From NCBI GenBank assembly GCA_002726335.1, contig PBSR01000085.1, positions 1 to 22,266 of the forward strand: DNA of 22,266 nt. Direction: 5' to 3'. The translations under genes were made by a program, and so were the position numbers. The DNA comes from Gemmatimonadaceae bacterium. Its GTDB lineage: Bacteria; Latescibacterota; UBA2968; UBA8231. Below, one piece after another: positions 1 through 7,824 of the stretch (position 1 is its first letter; every line of letters starts with the position of its first letter). The notes beneath the pieces were generated by a model that saw only the letters and a list, made by a program, of their open reading frames with translations, did not search any database and was not told the origin of the DNA.

Positions 1-2
1 AG

Positions 3-1277
3 CCTTACGCGGCGCAGGAGCTCCTAGTGAATTACCAGGACGAATGCGGCATTCAAGTGCTCCCCTTCCAGGAAATGGTGTACGTCCCCTCTGAGAATGG
101 TTACTGTCTGCGGGATGAACTCACCGAGAATCCCAGTGGACTCCAGGTGATCGGCACCGAACGCCACGAATCACGTCGCATCGACAGACAGCTCCGCGGC
201 CGTGCCGGCCGTCAGGGAGATCCCGGGGCATCGCGCTTCTACATGTCCCTGGAAGACGACCTGATGCGCCTGTTCGGCTCCGAACGGATCGCCAAAGTGA
301 TGGACCGTCTGGGAGCCGAGGAAGGCGAGGTCATCGAGCACAGCATGGTGACGCGATCCATCGAACGGGCCCAGAAAAAGGTGGAAGCGCGCAACTTCGA
401 GATGCGCAAGCATCTGCTGAAGTACGACGATGTCATGAACCAGCAGCGGCAGGTGATCTACAACCGTCGCCGGGATATTCTCGAACGCGACACCGCTCAC
501 GACCAGGTACTGGAGCTGATGGAAGACGCCGTGGCCGGTCTCGTGGCCGCCCACGCGCAACCCGGCCTGCCGGCCGAGGAATGGACCTGGGAGGATCTGT
601 CGGAGGAGTTTTCCGGCGTGTTCTTCACGCCCTTTCCGGTGGAGGTCGAAGATCGTGCCGGCACCGATGTGGAGGCCTTGGGCGAGGTTGTGCTCGACAC
701 AGCCCGTGGGGCGTACGAGCACCGCCGCGACCTGGTCACGGAGGAGACCTTCCGCGAGGTGGAAAAGGCGGTACTTCTGCACACGGTGGACACCTGCTGG
801 CAGGAACACCTCTACGAAATGGACGAGTTGAAGGAGGGTGTCGGGTTCGCCGGCGTCGCCGGCAAGGACCCTCTCCTCGTCTACCAGAAAGAGGCCTTCG
901 AAATGTTCGAGAGCCTCATCTCCCGCATCGACGCCGAGTCACTGCGCAACCTGTTCCAACTGCGTGTCGACGCCGGTCCCCCGCCGGAGCGGCGTGTGCC
1001 GCTGGGTCGCGGTCAACTGTCGGATATCCACAGCGAGGCAACCAACCTCGGCTTCCGCGGGGCGCCGCCACCGACTCCCGGACAGGCCAGTGGCGATGGT
1101 CTGCCTCTGGGCAAACCCGCCGGGGGTCCGCGGGACCGCGGACTCGTCGCCGCCGGCAGCGAGGGCACCGACACGGCCAAGAAGGCCCCCATCCGGACCG
1201 GGCCCAAGGTAGGACGCAACGACCCGTGCCCGTGTGGCAGCGGCAAGAAGTACAAGCAATGTCACGGGCGGGCCTGA
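3..1277 (+). CDS. secA: Preprotein translocase ATPase SecA, C-terminal part (5' end outside window)
   Basis: SecA is the cytoplasmic ATPase that drives unfolded preproteins through the SecYEG channel. The reading frame is open from the first bases, so the gene begins upstream and the GTG at 27 is internal. Visible parts in order are the end of the second nucleotide-binding domain ([26 protein letters not shown], here shortened to the key motif [11 protein letters not shown], around 195-230), the helical scaffold with YDDVMNQQR (about 423-450), the helical wing domain, the scaffold return with [15 protein letters not shown] (about 787-833), a Pro/Gly-rich linker, and the C-terminal zinc-binding SEC-C motif [13 protein letters not shown] (CxCx8CH) ending at the stop. 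All conserved signatures are intact. The next gene lies 155 nt downstream and no T-rich terminator is seen. Identification is secure. Confidence 0.97.
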   Translation, partial: PYAAQELLVNYQDECGIQVLPFQEMVYVPSENGYCLRDELTENPSGLQVIGTERHESRRIDRQLRGRAGRQGDPGASRFYMSLEDDLMRLFGSERIAKVMDRLGAEEGEVIEHSMVTRSIERAQKKVEARNFEMRKHLLKYDDVMNQQRQVIYNRRRDILERDTAHDQVLELMEDAVAGLVAAHAQPGLPAEEWTWEDLSEEFSGVFFTPFPVEVEDRAGTDVEALGEVVLDTARGAYEHRRDLVTEETFREVEKAVLLHTVDTCWQEHLYEMDELKEGVGFAGVAGKDPLLVYQKEAFEMFESLISRIDAESLRNLFQLRVDAGPPPERRVPLGRGQLSDIHSEATNLGFRGAPPPTPGQASGDGLPLGKPAGGPRDRGLVAAGSEGTDTAKKAPIRTGPKVGRNDPCPCGSGKKYKQCHGRA

Positions 1278-1345
1278 TCGGGGATTCATGAATGTCGGTG
1301 GACCAAGGCCCTCGACACGCGTCGTCTGGTCACGGGCGGGCCTGA
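1261..1345 (+). repeat. 17-bp direct repeat of the secA 3' end
   Basis: GTCACGGGCGGGCCTGA occurs at 1261-1277, where its TGA is the secA stop codon, and again at 1329-1345. With two mismatches the match extends to 24 nt. A GGTGGA hexamer recurs with nearly the same offset (1297 and 1363). This looks like a decayed tandem duplication with a period of about 66-68 nt. The spacer contains an imperfect hairpin (GACCA 1301-1305 with TGGTC 1327-1331, inner CGAC/GTCG), but no T-run follows it. Confidence 0.6.
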
Positions 1346-1432
1346 ACGCGGACGCGTCAAGAGGTGGATGCTGGTCTTGGGTAGTATGTTACGGCGATCG
1401 GAGGGGATGATCTCGTTCTTTTCGGGTTACCT

Positions 1433-2935
1433 ATGGAAGCTCTGACCACCTGGCAACTAGCCCTGCTCGCCGTCTACCTGGGCATCGTCTCGGTACTGAG
1501 TCTGTTCGGCTTCCATCGATGGTTCATCCTGCGCATCTACTACCGACACCGGGACCGGCAGCCGCAGGCCCCGGGACGGTTCGGCACGCTGCCGGGTGTC
1601 ACCGTGCAGCTTCCCATATACAACGAGTACCATGTGGTGGAACGCCTGCTCGAAGCCGTGGGACGGATCGACTGGCCGGCCGACAGGCTCGAGATTCAGG
1701 TCCTCGACGATTCCACGGACGAGACGCAGGGCCGGGCTCGCGCTGCCGTCGAGCGCCTGTGCTCTCGAGGGATTGACGCCCGCTACCTGCACCGCCCCGA
1801 CCGCACCGGTTTCAAGGCGGGAGCCCTGGAGGCCGGCCTGGAGCAGGCTCGGCATGACTTCATCTTCATCCTCGACGCCGACTTCCTGCCCCAGCCGAGC
1901 GTGCTCCGTGAGGCCATGCATCACTTCACCGATGCCGGCGTCGGCATGTTACAGATGCGCTGGGGCCATCTGAACCGACACTTTTCCGTGCTCACCCGAA
2001 TCCAGTCGATCTTCCTCGATGGACATCTCGTCATCGAGCACACCGCGCGCAACCGCTCGGGCCGATTCTTCAACTTCAACGGCACCGCCGGAATCTGGCG
2101 CCGACAGGCCATCGTCGATGCCGGCGGCTGGCAGCACGATACTCTGACAGAGGATCTGGACCTGAGTTTCCGGGCTCAGCTGGCGGGCTGGCGGTTCCTC
2201 TACCTGCCGCACGTCGAGGTGCCCGCCGAACTGCCGGTGGAGATCAACGCTTTCAAATCACAGCAGCATCGATGGACGAAGGGGGCGGTGCAGACGGCGA
2301 AGAAGATCCTGCCGCGGGTCTGGCGGGCCGACCTGCCGATGAAGGTCAAGATGGAAGCCACCTTCCACCTGACGGCCAACAGTTGCTACATCCTGATGCT
2401 ACTGATGTCGGTGCTGATGTTCCCCGTCCTCGACATCCGCAAGCTGATGTCCTGGGAACACCGGATGTTCCTCATCGATCTGCCCCTGTTCTCTATGGCG
2501 ACGATGGCGATTTCAGGCTACTACATGGCCTCCCAGCGGGAACTCTACGCCGACTGGAAGACTTCCATAAAGTACCTGCCGCTGCTGATGGCGATCGGTA
2601 TCAGCCTGTGCGTGAACAACGCCCGCGCCGTCGTCGAGGGTTTGGTAGGCTACACCACCGGATTCCATCGTACACCGAAATACGGCGTCAGCTCACAGGG
2701 CCTGCTCGGGGGCAAGTACGCCGGCTCCAAAACGCTCATCGCCTTCGCCGAGCTGGCCATGTCCCTCTATTTCGTCTTCGTCATCGCCCGTGCCTGGGAG
2801 ATCGGCCTCTACTTCGGCCTCCCATTCCTGCTGCTGTTCCACACCGGCTTCCTCTACACGGGCCTGCTCTCCGGGCTGCAGCCCTGGCTCGTCGGGCTGC
2901 GCTTGCGTTGGGCCGCCCGCACCGCGACTGCCTGA
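1433..2935 (+). CDS. Family 2 processive glycosyltransferase, cellulose/mannan synthase-like, membrane-bound
   Basis: This 500-aa protein is an inner-membrane GT2 enzyme that probably polymerises or transfers sugars from a nucleotide-sugar donor. It has one N-terminal membrane segment (about residues 7-27) and a cytoplasmic catalytic domain. The processive GT2 signatures are DDSTD (92-96), DAD (148-150), TED (239-241) and QQHRW (277-281, the QxxRW motif). About five hydrophobic segments follow between residue 310 and 490. The layout resembles bacterial CslA/glucomannan-synthase-like proteins, but donor and product cannot be told from sequence. ATG 1433 is the only reasonable start in frame because a TAG lies at 1382-1384. 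It has no nearby Shine-Dalgarno sequence. A GGAGGGG at 1400-1406 directly precedes another ATG (1407) that opens a 12-codon ORF overlapping this start. No partner gene (BcsB, BcsZ or similar) is adjacent. Confidence 0.9.
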   Translation: MEALTTWQLALLAVYLGIVSVLSLFGFHRWFILRIYYRHRDRQPQAPGRFGTLPGVTVQLPIYNEYHVVERLLEAVGRIDWPADRLEIQVLDDSTDETQGRARAAVERLCSRGIDARYLHRPDRTGFKAGALEAGLEQARHDFIFILDADFLPQPSVLREAMHHFTDAGVGMLQMRWGHLNRHFSVLTRIQSIFLDGHLVIEHTARNRSGRFFNFNGTAGIWRRQAIVDAGGWQHDTLTEDLDLSFRAQLAGWRFLYLPHVEVPAELPVEINAFKSQQHRWTKGAVQTAKKILPRVWRADLPMKVKMEATFHLTANSCYILMLLMSVLMFPVLDIRKLMSWEHRMFLIDLPLFSMATMAISGYYMASQRELYADWKTSIKYLPLLMAIGISLCVNNARAVVEGLVGYTTGFHRTPKYGVSSQGLLGGKYAGSKTLIAFAELAMSLYFVFVIARAWEIGLYFGLPFLLLFHTGFLYTGLLSGLQPWLVGLRLRWAARTATA

Positions 2936-2937
2936 CG

Positions 2938-2972
2938 AAAAACGCCCCCGACCCGGTCATGGGTCGGAGGCG
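2938..2972 (-). terminator. Intrinsic terminator of the minus-strand lipoprotein gene
   Basis: CGCCCCCGACCC (2943-2954) and GGGTCGGAGGCG (2961-2972) pair at 11 of 12 positions around a 6-nt loop. On the minus strand the stem is followed by five T residues (2942-2938). This is the right order for the gene ending at 3002. On the + strand no T-run follows, so it serves the glycosyltransferase less well. Confidence 0.8.
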
Positions 2973-3001
2973 CTGTGTCCGGGTTCGCAAACGTCGGTGA
3001 G

Positions 3002-3484
3002 TCAGTCGGACTCCGGCCAGACCAGTTCGTATTGCTCGCCGGTCAGCTTCTCGCGGGCCATCAGCAGGTTGAAGGTCGGGTAGACACGATCCTTGAGTTT
3101 CCGTCGCAGGTCGCGCAGGCCGATGGCCGCCGACTGCGTCCGCCGCTTCGTGTCGCCCTTCTCATCCGAGGCCAGACCCATCGCCTCGTCAAAGGACCGC
3201 ACGTACAGATCGTGTGTGTTGGAAGCCGTCGCCGCGTCAGGTGCCGTGACGGCCGCGACTGCCTTCTGGTATTCTTCCAGCAGGTTGAAGGCCCCCTGAA
3301 TGTCGGCTTGAGTGATGTCCTGGGTCGGATCGTCGAAGCGCAGGATCTCGGCCTGGACTCGTCGATTGAACTGATCCAGTTTGTGGATCTCGGCTGAATA
3401 GTGCTTCAGCTGAGCGATTTCCTCTTCATTGCCACACCCCAGTGCCCCGACCAGCAAAGCCAGTGCGAGCAGTCCTCGTACCAT
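3002..3484 (-). CDS. Small helical lipoprotein, function unknown
   Basis: From ATG 3484 the 160-aa product starts with a short lipoprotein signal, MVRGLLALALLVGALGC. The lipobox is GALGC and the lipidated cysteine is Cys17. The mature part is charged and probably mostly alpha-helical. I do not recognise a family. The frame runs upstream to 3565, but ATG 3484 is chosen for two reasons: GGGAGG lies 5 nt before it (3495-3490), and the signal peptide begins exactly there. It is the only minus-strand gene in the window, transcribed convergently with the glycosyltransferase and divergently from purC. It is followed by a good terminator, so it is probably monocistronic. Membrane location (inner or outer) is not determined. 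Confidence 0.8.
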   Translation of the reverse strand: MVRGLLALALLVGALGCGNEEEIAQLKHYSAEIHKLDQFNRRVQAEILRFDDPTQDITQADIQGAFNLLEEYQKAVAAVTAPDAATASNTHDLYVRSFDEAMGLASDEKGDTKRRTQSAAIGLRDLRRKLKDRVYPTFNLLMAREKLTGEQYELVWPESD

Positions 3485-3548
3485 GTCAACCTCCCGGTTC
3501 TTGGCAACCCCGGCAGCTGTGGACGTCATCCGGGGTCTTGACGGGCAA

Positions 3549-3578
3549 AAGGTAGGACGTACCACAAACGCAAGGCAA
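3549..3578 (-). promoter_or_regulatory. Candidate promoter of the minus-strand lipoprotein gene
   Basis: On the minus strand TTGCCT (3578-3573) and TACCTT (3554-3549) are separated by 18 nt. The -10 element continues as TACCTTTTG, close to the TAnnTTTG form known from Bacteroidetes housekeeping promoters. It lies about 65 nt before the start codon. This rests on pattern only. Confidence 0.35.
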
Positions 3579-3600
3579 GCCGCCGGCTCCCGGGCCTCGT

Positions 3601-3629
3601 TGACGCTTTGTCGGGGCCGGGATACCTTC
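3601..3629 (+). promoter_or_regulatory. Candidate purC promoter
   Basis: TTGACG (3601-3606), a 17-nt spacer, then TACCTT (3624-3629), about 55 nt before the TTG start of purC. The -35 is close to consensus. The -10 keeps only the TA..(T)T positions. It faces away from the candidate lipoprotein promoter about 25 nt to its left. Confidence 0.45.
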
Positions 3630-3672
3630 CCTGCCGCGCCGTCGCCGCCTTCGATCGCGACGGGCTGTCCCT

Positions 3673-3686
3673 GGGAGGGTGTTTTG
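3673..3686 (+). promoter_or_regulatory. Ribosome binding site that fixes the TTG start of purC
   Basis: GGGAGGG (3673-3679) lies 5 nt upstream of TTG 3684. No ATG or GTG in frame at this point fits the family, and upstream codons give a Pro/Arg/Ser-rich stretch typical of non-coding high-GC DNA. Confidence 0.7.
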
Positions 3687-4658
3687 ATCAGCCGCGAGCA
3701 ACTCCGCAGCCAGTTGAACGACTGTCTGCTCGACGCCCGTTTCGAGCGCTGGAGCGGCGCTTATCAGCGAGGCAAGGTCCGGGATATGTATAAGCTCCCG
3801 GGAAAGCGGGTCCTCATCACGACAGACCGGCAAAGCGCCTTCGACCACGTCCTCGGCACGATCCCCCTCAAGGGACAGGTCCTCAACCGCATCGCCCAGC
3901 ACTGGTTCGAGCAGACCGCTGACATCGTTCCCAACCACGTCATCTCCGTGCCTCACGCCAATGTGACCATCGGCGAGGAGCTGGCCATGTTCCCGGTGGA
4001 GATCGTCGTCCGTGGATATCTCACCGGCAGCACCGACACGTCGGCCTGGACCCACTACAACCGGGGAGTGCGGGATTTCTGCGGCAACCGCCTTCCGGAT
4101 GACATGGTCAAGAATCAACCCTTCGAGACGGCGATCATCACGCCCACGACCAAGTCCGAAGAGCACGACGAATCGATCTCCGCCGAACAGATCGTCGAGC
4201 GGGGGCTGGTTGAGAAAGCGACCTGGCAGCAGATCGAAGAGATCGCTCTGGCCGTCTTCGCCCGAGGCCAACAGCTGGCTGCCGAGCAGGGCCTGATCCT
4301 GGTGGATACGAAGTACGAAATGGGCCGCAATGCTGCCGGGCAGATTGCTGTGGCCGACGAGATCCACACTCCCGATTCGTCACGCTACTGGATCCGGGAC
4401 AGCTACGAGGAACGCCATGCCCGGGGGGATGAGCCGGAGAGCCTGGACAAGGAGTTCCTCCGTCTATGGCTGCGCGACAAGGGCATCTCCGACGACAACA
4501 TCCCGACGCTTGACGATGATATCCGCATTCAGGTCGCCGAGCGCTACGTCGATCTGTTCGAGCGGGTCACCGGCACAGCGTTCGAACCCGATCTTGGCGA
4601 GGAACCTCTGATGGATCGGATCGGCCAGGCCATCGAACCGCACTTCGACGGCAACTGA
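3684..4658 (+). CDS. purC: Phosphoribosylaminoimidazole-succinocarboxamide synthase (SAICAR synthetase)
   Basis: PurC joins CAIR and aspartate with ATP to give SAICAR in de novo purine synthesis, in the cytoplasm. The product is about 324 aa, the longer bacterial/yeast-like form rather than the 240-aa E. coli form. Signatures are GKVRDMY (30-36, ATP-binding), TTDRQSAFDH, RGYLTGS, DTKYEMG and DEIHTPDSSRYW, all in the expected order. The start is TTG 3684 with a strong Shine-Dalgarno sequence. The open frame reaches back to 3429, but that part overlaps the divergent promoter region and the lipoprotein gene and is not protein-like. No other pur gene is adjacent. A small ORF begins 2 nt after the stop and may be cotranscribed. 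Confidence 0.96.
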   Translation: MISREQLRSQLNDCLLDARFERWSGAYQRGKVRDMYKLPGKRVLITTDRQSAFDHVLGTIPLKGQVLNRIAQHWFEQTADIVPNHVISVPHANVTIGEELAMFPVEIVVRGYLTGSTDTSAWTHYNRGVRDFCGNRLPDDMVKNQPFETAIITPTTKSEEHDESISAEQIVERGLVEKATWQQIEEIALAVFARGQQLAAEQGLILVDTKYEMGRNAAGQIAVADEIHTPDSSRYWIRDSYEERHARGDEPESLDKEFLRLWLRDKGISDDNIPTLDDDIRIQVAERYVDLFERVTGTAFEPDLGEEPLMDRIGQAIEPHFDGN

Positions 4659-4660
4659 CG

Positions 4661-4894
4661 TTGGCCACGTCCCTGATATCGGCGCGACGACGCCGGCCTC
4701 TGGCCCGGCGGATCCTGCGCGCCGCCCTCGTCTTCCGACTTGAGCTGCGCCCGCCAGACCCCCTCGATGCGGGTCTGATTCTGCTGAGTTGGCTGCACCG
4801 TCCCGTGATCGAGATGCCCCTGCAGGCCTGTCGTGCCGTGGAAGGCCGGGCCGAGAGACTCCGCCAGCGTCTCGACGAAGTGTTTCCCTTCTGA
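4661..4894 (+). CDS. Small basic hypothetical protein
   Basis: This is a 77-aa ORF starting at TTG 4661, two bases after the purC stop. Its stop codon overlaps the ATG of the next gene (TGATG at 4892-4896). The product is rich in Arg and Leu, with a basic N-terminus (ARRRRPLARRILRAA) and a charged C-terminal helix. No family is recognised. Support comes only from the exact fit between purC and the next gene and from the stop/start overlap typical of translational coupling. There is no clear Shine-Dalgarno sequence before the TTG, so the true start could lie further in. Confidence 0.4.
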   Translation: MATSLISARRRRPLARRILRAALVFRLELRPPDPLDAGLILLSWLHRPVIEMPLQACRAVEGRAERLRQRLDEVFPF

Positions 4895-5172
4895 TGCTGC
4901 ATCGCCAGCTGCGCTCGGCCCTGGAGGAGATCTTCGGTGAAGAATTCATCGACGAATCCCTGCGCCATTCCGAACTGGCGCAGCTGGTCATCCACGAGCA
5001 CCCGCAGCGCTTCAAGGAGGCCGTACTCGGCTTCCAGCGGCTGAACTTCCGCGACGAGCAGAGCGAATATGCTGAGAAGCTGCAGCGCGAATTCGGCTAT
5101 GCTCTGATCTGCTCACTGCTGCACAACCCCACCCGCGAGATGGTCGCCGAGCTCGGCCTCAACTACCTGTAG
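4894..5172 (+). CDS. Small hypothetical protein, probably helical
   Basis: This 92-aa product starts at ATG 4894, which overlaps the preceding stop codon. It is acidic in the first third (LEEIFGEEFIDESL) and likely alpha-helical throughout, ending in MVAELGLNYL. There is no signal peptide, membrane segment or cysteine pair that would suggest a role. The open frame extends upstream to 4789, but that part is read in another frame by the preceding ORF. The gene ends 8 nt before rhaB, so it sits in a compact purC-orf-orf-rhaB run. I do not recognise the family. Confidence 0.65.
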   Translation: MLHRQLRSALEEIFGEEFIDESLRHSELAQLVIHEHPQRFKEAVLGFQRLNFRDEQSEYAEKLQREFGYALICSLLHNPTREMVAELGLNYL

Positions 5173-5180
5173 CGCCTCCC

Positions 5181-6665
5181 ATGACCCGTCAACTGCTGGC
5201 CTTCGACCTGGGTGCCGAGAGTGGCCGTGCCATCCTCGGCCAGCTCGATGACAGCCGTCTGGAACTGCAGGAGTTGCATCGGTTCGCCACCGGCGTTTCC
5301 CCGGTGCTGGGCCGGTTGTACTGGGATGTGCTGCGCCTGTTCGACGAGGTCCAGACCGGGCTCCGGGCCGCCGCCCAGCACGATCCCGGCAGCGTCGGCA
5401 TCGACACCTGGGGGGTCGACTACGGGCTGCTGGGAGCCGATGGTGCCTTGCTCGACAATCCCCGCAACTATCGCGATCCGCGGACCGAGGGAGTCATGGA
5501 ACGCGGCATCGAACGCCTGGGCCGCGGACGTATCTTCTCCGCTACAGGGCTGCAGTTTCTGCCGATCAATACGCTGTGGCAGCTGGTGTCGATGCGGGAG
5601 GCCGCCTCACCGCAACTGGACGAGGCCCACCGCTTTCTGATGATGCCCGATCTGCTTCACTATTTCCTCACCGGGGAGCAGGCCGGGGAATTCACCAACG
5701 CCACGACGACACAGTTCTACGACCCACGGCAGAAACGCTGGTCGACGGAGCTCTTCGACGCCTTCAATCTGCCAGCGCGCATCCTGCCAGACATCATCCA
5801 GCCGGGTACGCGTCTGGGTATGATCTGCCCCGACGTGGCCGATCGCTGTGGCCTGTCGGCGACACCCGTGGTCGTGCCCGCCACGCATGACACCGGTTCG
5901 GCGGTGGCCGCTGTGCCCGCAGATGGTGCAGACTTCGCCTACATCAGTTCCGGTACGTGGTCACTGATGGGAGCCGAGTTGGCCGAACCGAACGTCAGTG
6001 ACGCAGCGCTGCGCTACAACTTCACCAACGAGGGCGGTATGGGGGGTACGTTCCGCTTCCTGAAGAACATCATGGGGTTGTGGCTCGTACAGGAGACCCG
6101 GCGAACCTGGCAGGCACAGGGGCGGGATCGATCCTATGCTGAATTGACGGAAGCGGCGCGACAGGCCCCCGCCTTCGGGGCCCTGTTCGATCCGGATGAC
6201 GCCCGTTTCCTGCCCCCGGGCGACATGGCCAGCCGCATCTCCGCAATCTGCGCCGAAACCGGCCAGACAACTCCCGGAAGCGAGGGGGCCGTCATTCGCT
6301 CCATGCTCGAAAGTCTGGCCTTGAAGTACCGCTGGGTTCTCGAGCGTCTGGAGGAGGTCCTCGACCGACGGCTGGAGCCGATCCATGTCGTGGGCGGCGG
6401 CATCCAGAACGAACTGTTGTGCCAGCTCACAGCCGATGCCGCCGGCCGCCCGGTGGTGGCCGGACCGGCAGAAGCCACCGCCATGGGCAATCTGCTGGTT
6501 CAGGCCCTCGGCCTGGGATGGCTCGGCTCGGTGGACGACATCCGCCAGATCGTGCGGGCATCCTGCGCCCCGCGCACCTACCAGCCGTCCGGCGACAGCG
6601 ATCGCTGGGACGAAGCCTACGCCCGGTTCTGCCGCTTTCTGCCCTCCGGCGACAGCTACACCTAG
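5181..6665 (+). CDS. rhaB: Rhamnulokinase
   Basis: RhaB phosphorylates L-rhamnulose to L-rhamnulose-1-phosphate in the cytoplasm and belongs to the FGGY carbohydrate kinases. The 494-aa length matches the family (E. coli about 489). Visible signatures are the N-terminal phosphate-binding FDLGAESGRA (8-17), DTWGVDYGLL, the NTLWQL segment, PATHDTGSAVAAVP in the hinge, SSGTWSLMG, and the C-terminal GGGIQNELLCQLTADA with GPAEATAMGN. These match rhamnulokinases better than xylulo- or glycerol kinases. No rhamnose isomerase, aldolase, mutarotase or transporter is next to it, so it is separated from its usual pathway partners here. No strong Shine-Dalgarno sequence precedes ATG 5181, and translation may be coupled to the small gene ending 8 nt upstream. 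Confidence 0.93.
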   Translation: MTRQLLAFDLGAESGRAILGQLDDSRLELQELHRFATGVSPVLGRLYWDVLRLFDEVQTGLRAAAQHDPGSVGIDTWGVDYGLLGADGALLDNPRNYRDPRTEGVMERGIERLGRGRIFSATGLQFLPINTLWQLVSMREAASPQLDEAHRFLMMPDLLHYFLTGEQAGEFTNATTTQFYDPRQKRWSTELFDAFNLPARILPDIIQPGTRLGMICPDVADRCGLSATPVVVPATHDTGSAVAAVPADGADFAYISSGTWSLMGAELAEPNVSDAALRYNFTNEGGMGGTFRFLKNIMGLWLVQETRRTWQAQGRDRSYAELTEAARQAPAFGALFDPDDARFLPPGDMASRISAICAETGQTTPGSEGAVIRSMLESLALKYRWVLERLEEVLDRRLEPIHVVGGGIQNELLCQLTADAAGRPVVAGPAEATAMGNLLVQALGLGWLGSVDDIRQIVRASCAPRTYQPSGDSDRWDEAYARFCRFLPSGDSYT

Positions 6666-6823
6666 ACGAATCCCCCCCTCTCCGCGTCTGTACAGCAGAA
6701 TCCGACCGCCGAACCGGCCCTCAAGGTCTGGCCGGACGGGCCGATCTAGGTGACAGGCCCCGTTCGTGTTCACCGGAACCGGACCGAGCGCCGATCGTCT
6801 ACACTGCCGGAGACGTAACCATT

Positions 6824-7693
6824 ATGCCTGCTGAAGCCACTGCACCGCCGACGCCCCGCGATGGCATCTCCACCGACCTGGTGGAAAGCTACTGGCGGGA
6901 TATCCGTCACTTTGAGCCTCTGTCGCGCGCCGATGAGGTCACTCTCGTGCAACGCGCCCGCGCCGGGGACAGCGCCGCCGCCGACGCCCTGGTGACGGCC
7001 AACCTGCGGTTCGTTGTCACCGTAGCCAAGAAATACACCAGCTACGGCATGTCCTTCTCGGAACTGATCGCCGAGGGCAACTGCGGCCTGCTGGAGGCGG
7101 TCAAGCGCTTCGACGAAACGCGCGGCTTCAAGTTTATCACCTATGCCGTGTGGTGGATCCGGCAGTCGATCCTCAAGGCGCTCGCCGAGCAGAGCCGGGC
7201 GGCGCGGCCCCCCATGAGTCAGGTCAACGACCTGCAGAAAGTGGAGAAGAATGCCGCCCGTCTGACGCAGAAGCTGGGTCGGGCGCCGACGGCTGAGGAG
7301 ATCGCCACGAGCGCCGAGATCAGCCTCGACCGCACCCGCAGCGCCATCGAGTTGAGTCAGAACGACCTGTCTCTCGACGCGCCTCTCACCGGCGATGAAG
7401 GGGACGACACCATGCAGGCCCTGCTGCCGATGGAAGGTCCCGGGTTCGACGAGTCCTACGATCAGGCTACCCTGTTCCGCGCCCTGCACGACTGTATCGA
7501 CCATCTCGACGAACGGGAGCAGCTGATCCTGCGGGCCTATTTCGGTCTGCAGCAGGCACGGCCGATGACCCTGGAGCAGATCGGTGGTGTTCTGGGGCTG
7601 ACGCGCGAACGCGTCCGCCAGCTGCGTGACCGCGCCCTGGAACGCGTTCGGGTCGAGTATGGCGATCTGTTGATGGAGTTGTCGAGTAACTGA
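6824..7693 (+). CDS. RNA polymerase sigma-70 family factor, short primary-type (RpoD/RpoS-like)
   Basis: This 289-aa sigma factor directs core RNA polymerase to promoters. It lacks region 1.1. Region 1.2 is around residues 15-48. Region 2 (about 55-125) contains NLRFVVTVAKKY, GLLEAVKRFDETRG and FKFITYAVWWIRQSI. Region 3 is about 126-200, and the region 4.2 helix-turn-helix is about 249-275 (LEQIGGVLGLTRERVRQLRDRA). The wording of region 2 (FDETRGFKF-TYAVWWIRQSI) resembles the Bacteroidetes/FCB housekeeping sigma more than the proteobacterial form. The stretch after region 2 reads SRAARPPMSQV, where relatives usually have an R-x-P motif. ATG 6824 is chosen because upstream codons in the same frame are rhaB shadow. 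GGAG at 6809 is somewhat distant. Whether it is the primary or a group 2 factor cannot be decided. Confidence 0.9.
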   Translation: MPAEATAPPTPRDGISTDLVESYWRDIRHFEPLSRADEVTLVQRARAGDSAAADALVTANLRFVVTVAKKYTSYGMSFSELIAEGNCGLLEAVKRFDETRGFKFITYAVWWIRQSILKALAEQSRAARPPMSQVNDLQKVEKNAARLTQKLGRAPTAEEIATSAEISLDRTRSAIELSQNDLSLDAPLTGDEGDDTMQALLPMEGPGFDESYDQATLFRALHDCIDHLDEREQLILRAYFGLQQARPMTLEQIGGVLGLTRERVRQLRDRALERVRVEYGDLLMELSSN

Positions 7694-7723
7694 TTCGTCA
7701 GGCTGGTGCCGCCAATCCGGACC

Positions 7724-7752
7724 TACACAGGGTACGTTCCGATCGCTATCTT
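7724..7752 (+). promoter_or_regulatory. Candidate promoter for the long envelope/tRNA operon
   Basis: TACACA (7724-7729), a 17-nt spacer and TATCTT (7747-7752) lie in the 131-nt gap between the sigma gene and the PHP gene, about 70 nt before its start. This is the last gap larger than about 60 nt before the run of overlapping genes that follows, so an operon promoter is expected here. The match is moderate. Confidence 0.35.
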
Positions 7753-7824
7753 AGTTTCTCTCTTGGCGTGCCCCGGCGTTGCTGCCGCGCACGAACTCCG
7801 ATCAGCCCCTCGGAAGGTGAAGGC

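Noticed and set aside
1301..1331. Hairpin between secA and the glycosyltransferase as a terminator
   Set aside because: The stem is interrupted and no T-run follows.
3429..3683. N-terminal extension of purC
   Set aside because: The frame is open but the sequence is not protein-like, overlaps the divergent lipoprotein gene, and TTG 3684 has a strong ribosome site at the family's N-terminus.
5961..7504. Long minus-strand frames opposite rhaB and the sigma gene
   Set aside because: They are antisense to strongly conserved genes, and no ribosome site or domain supports them.
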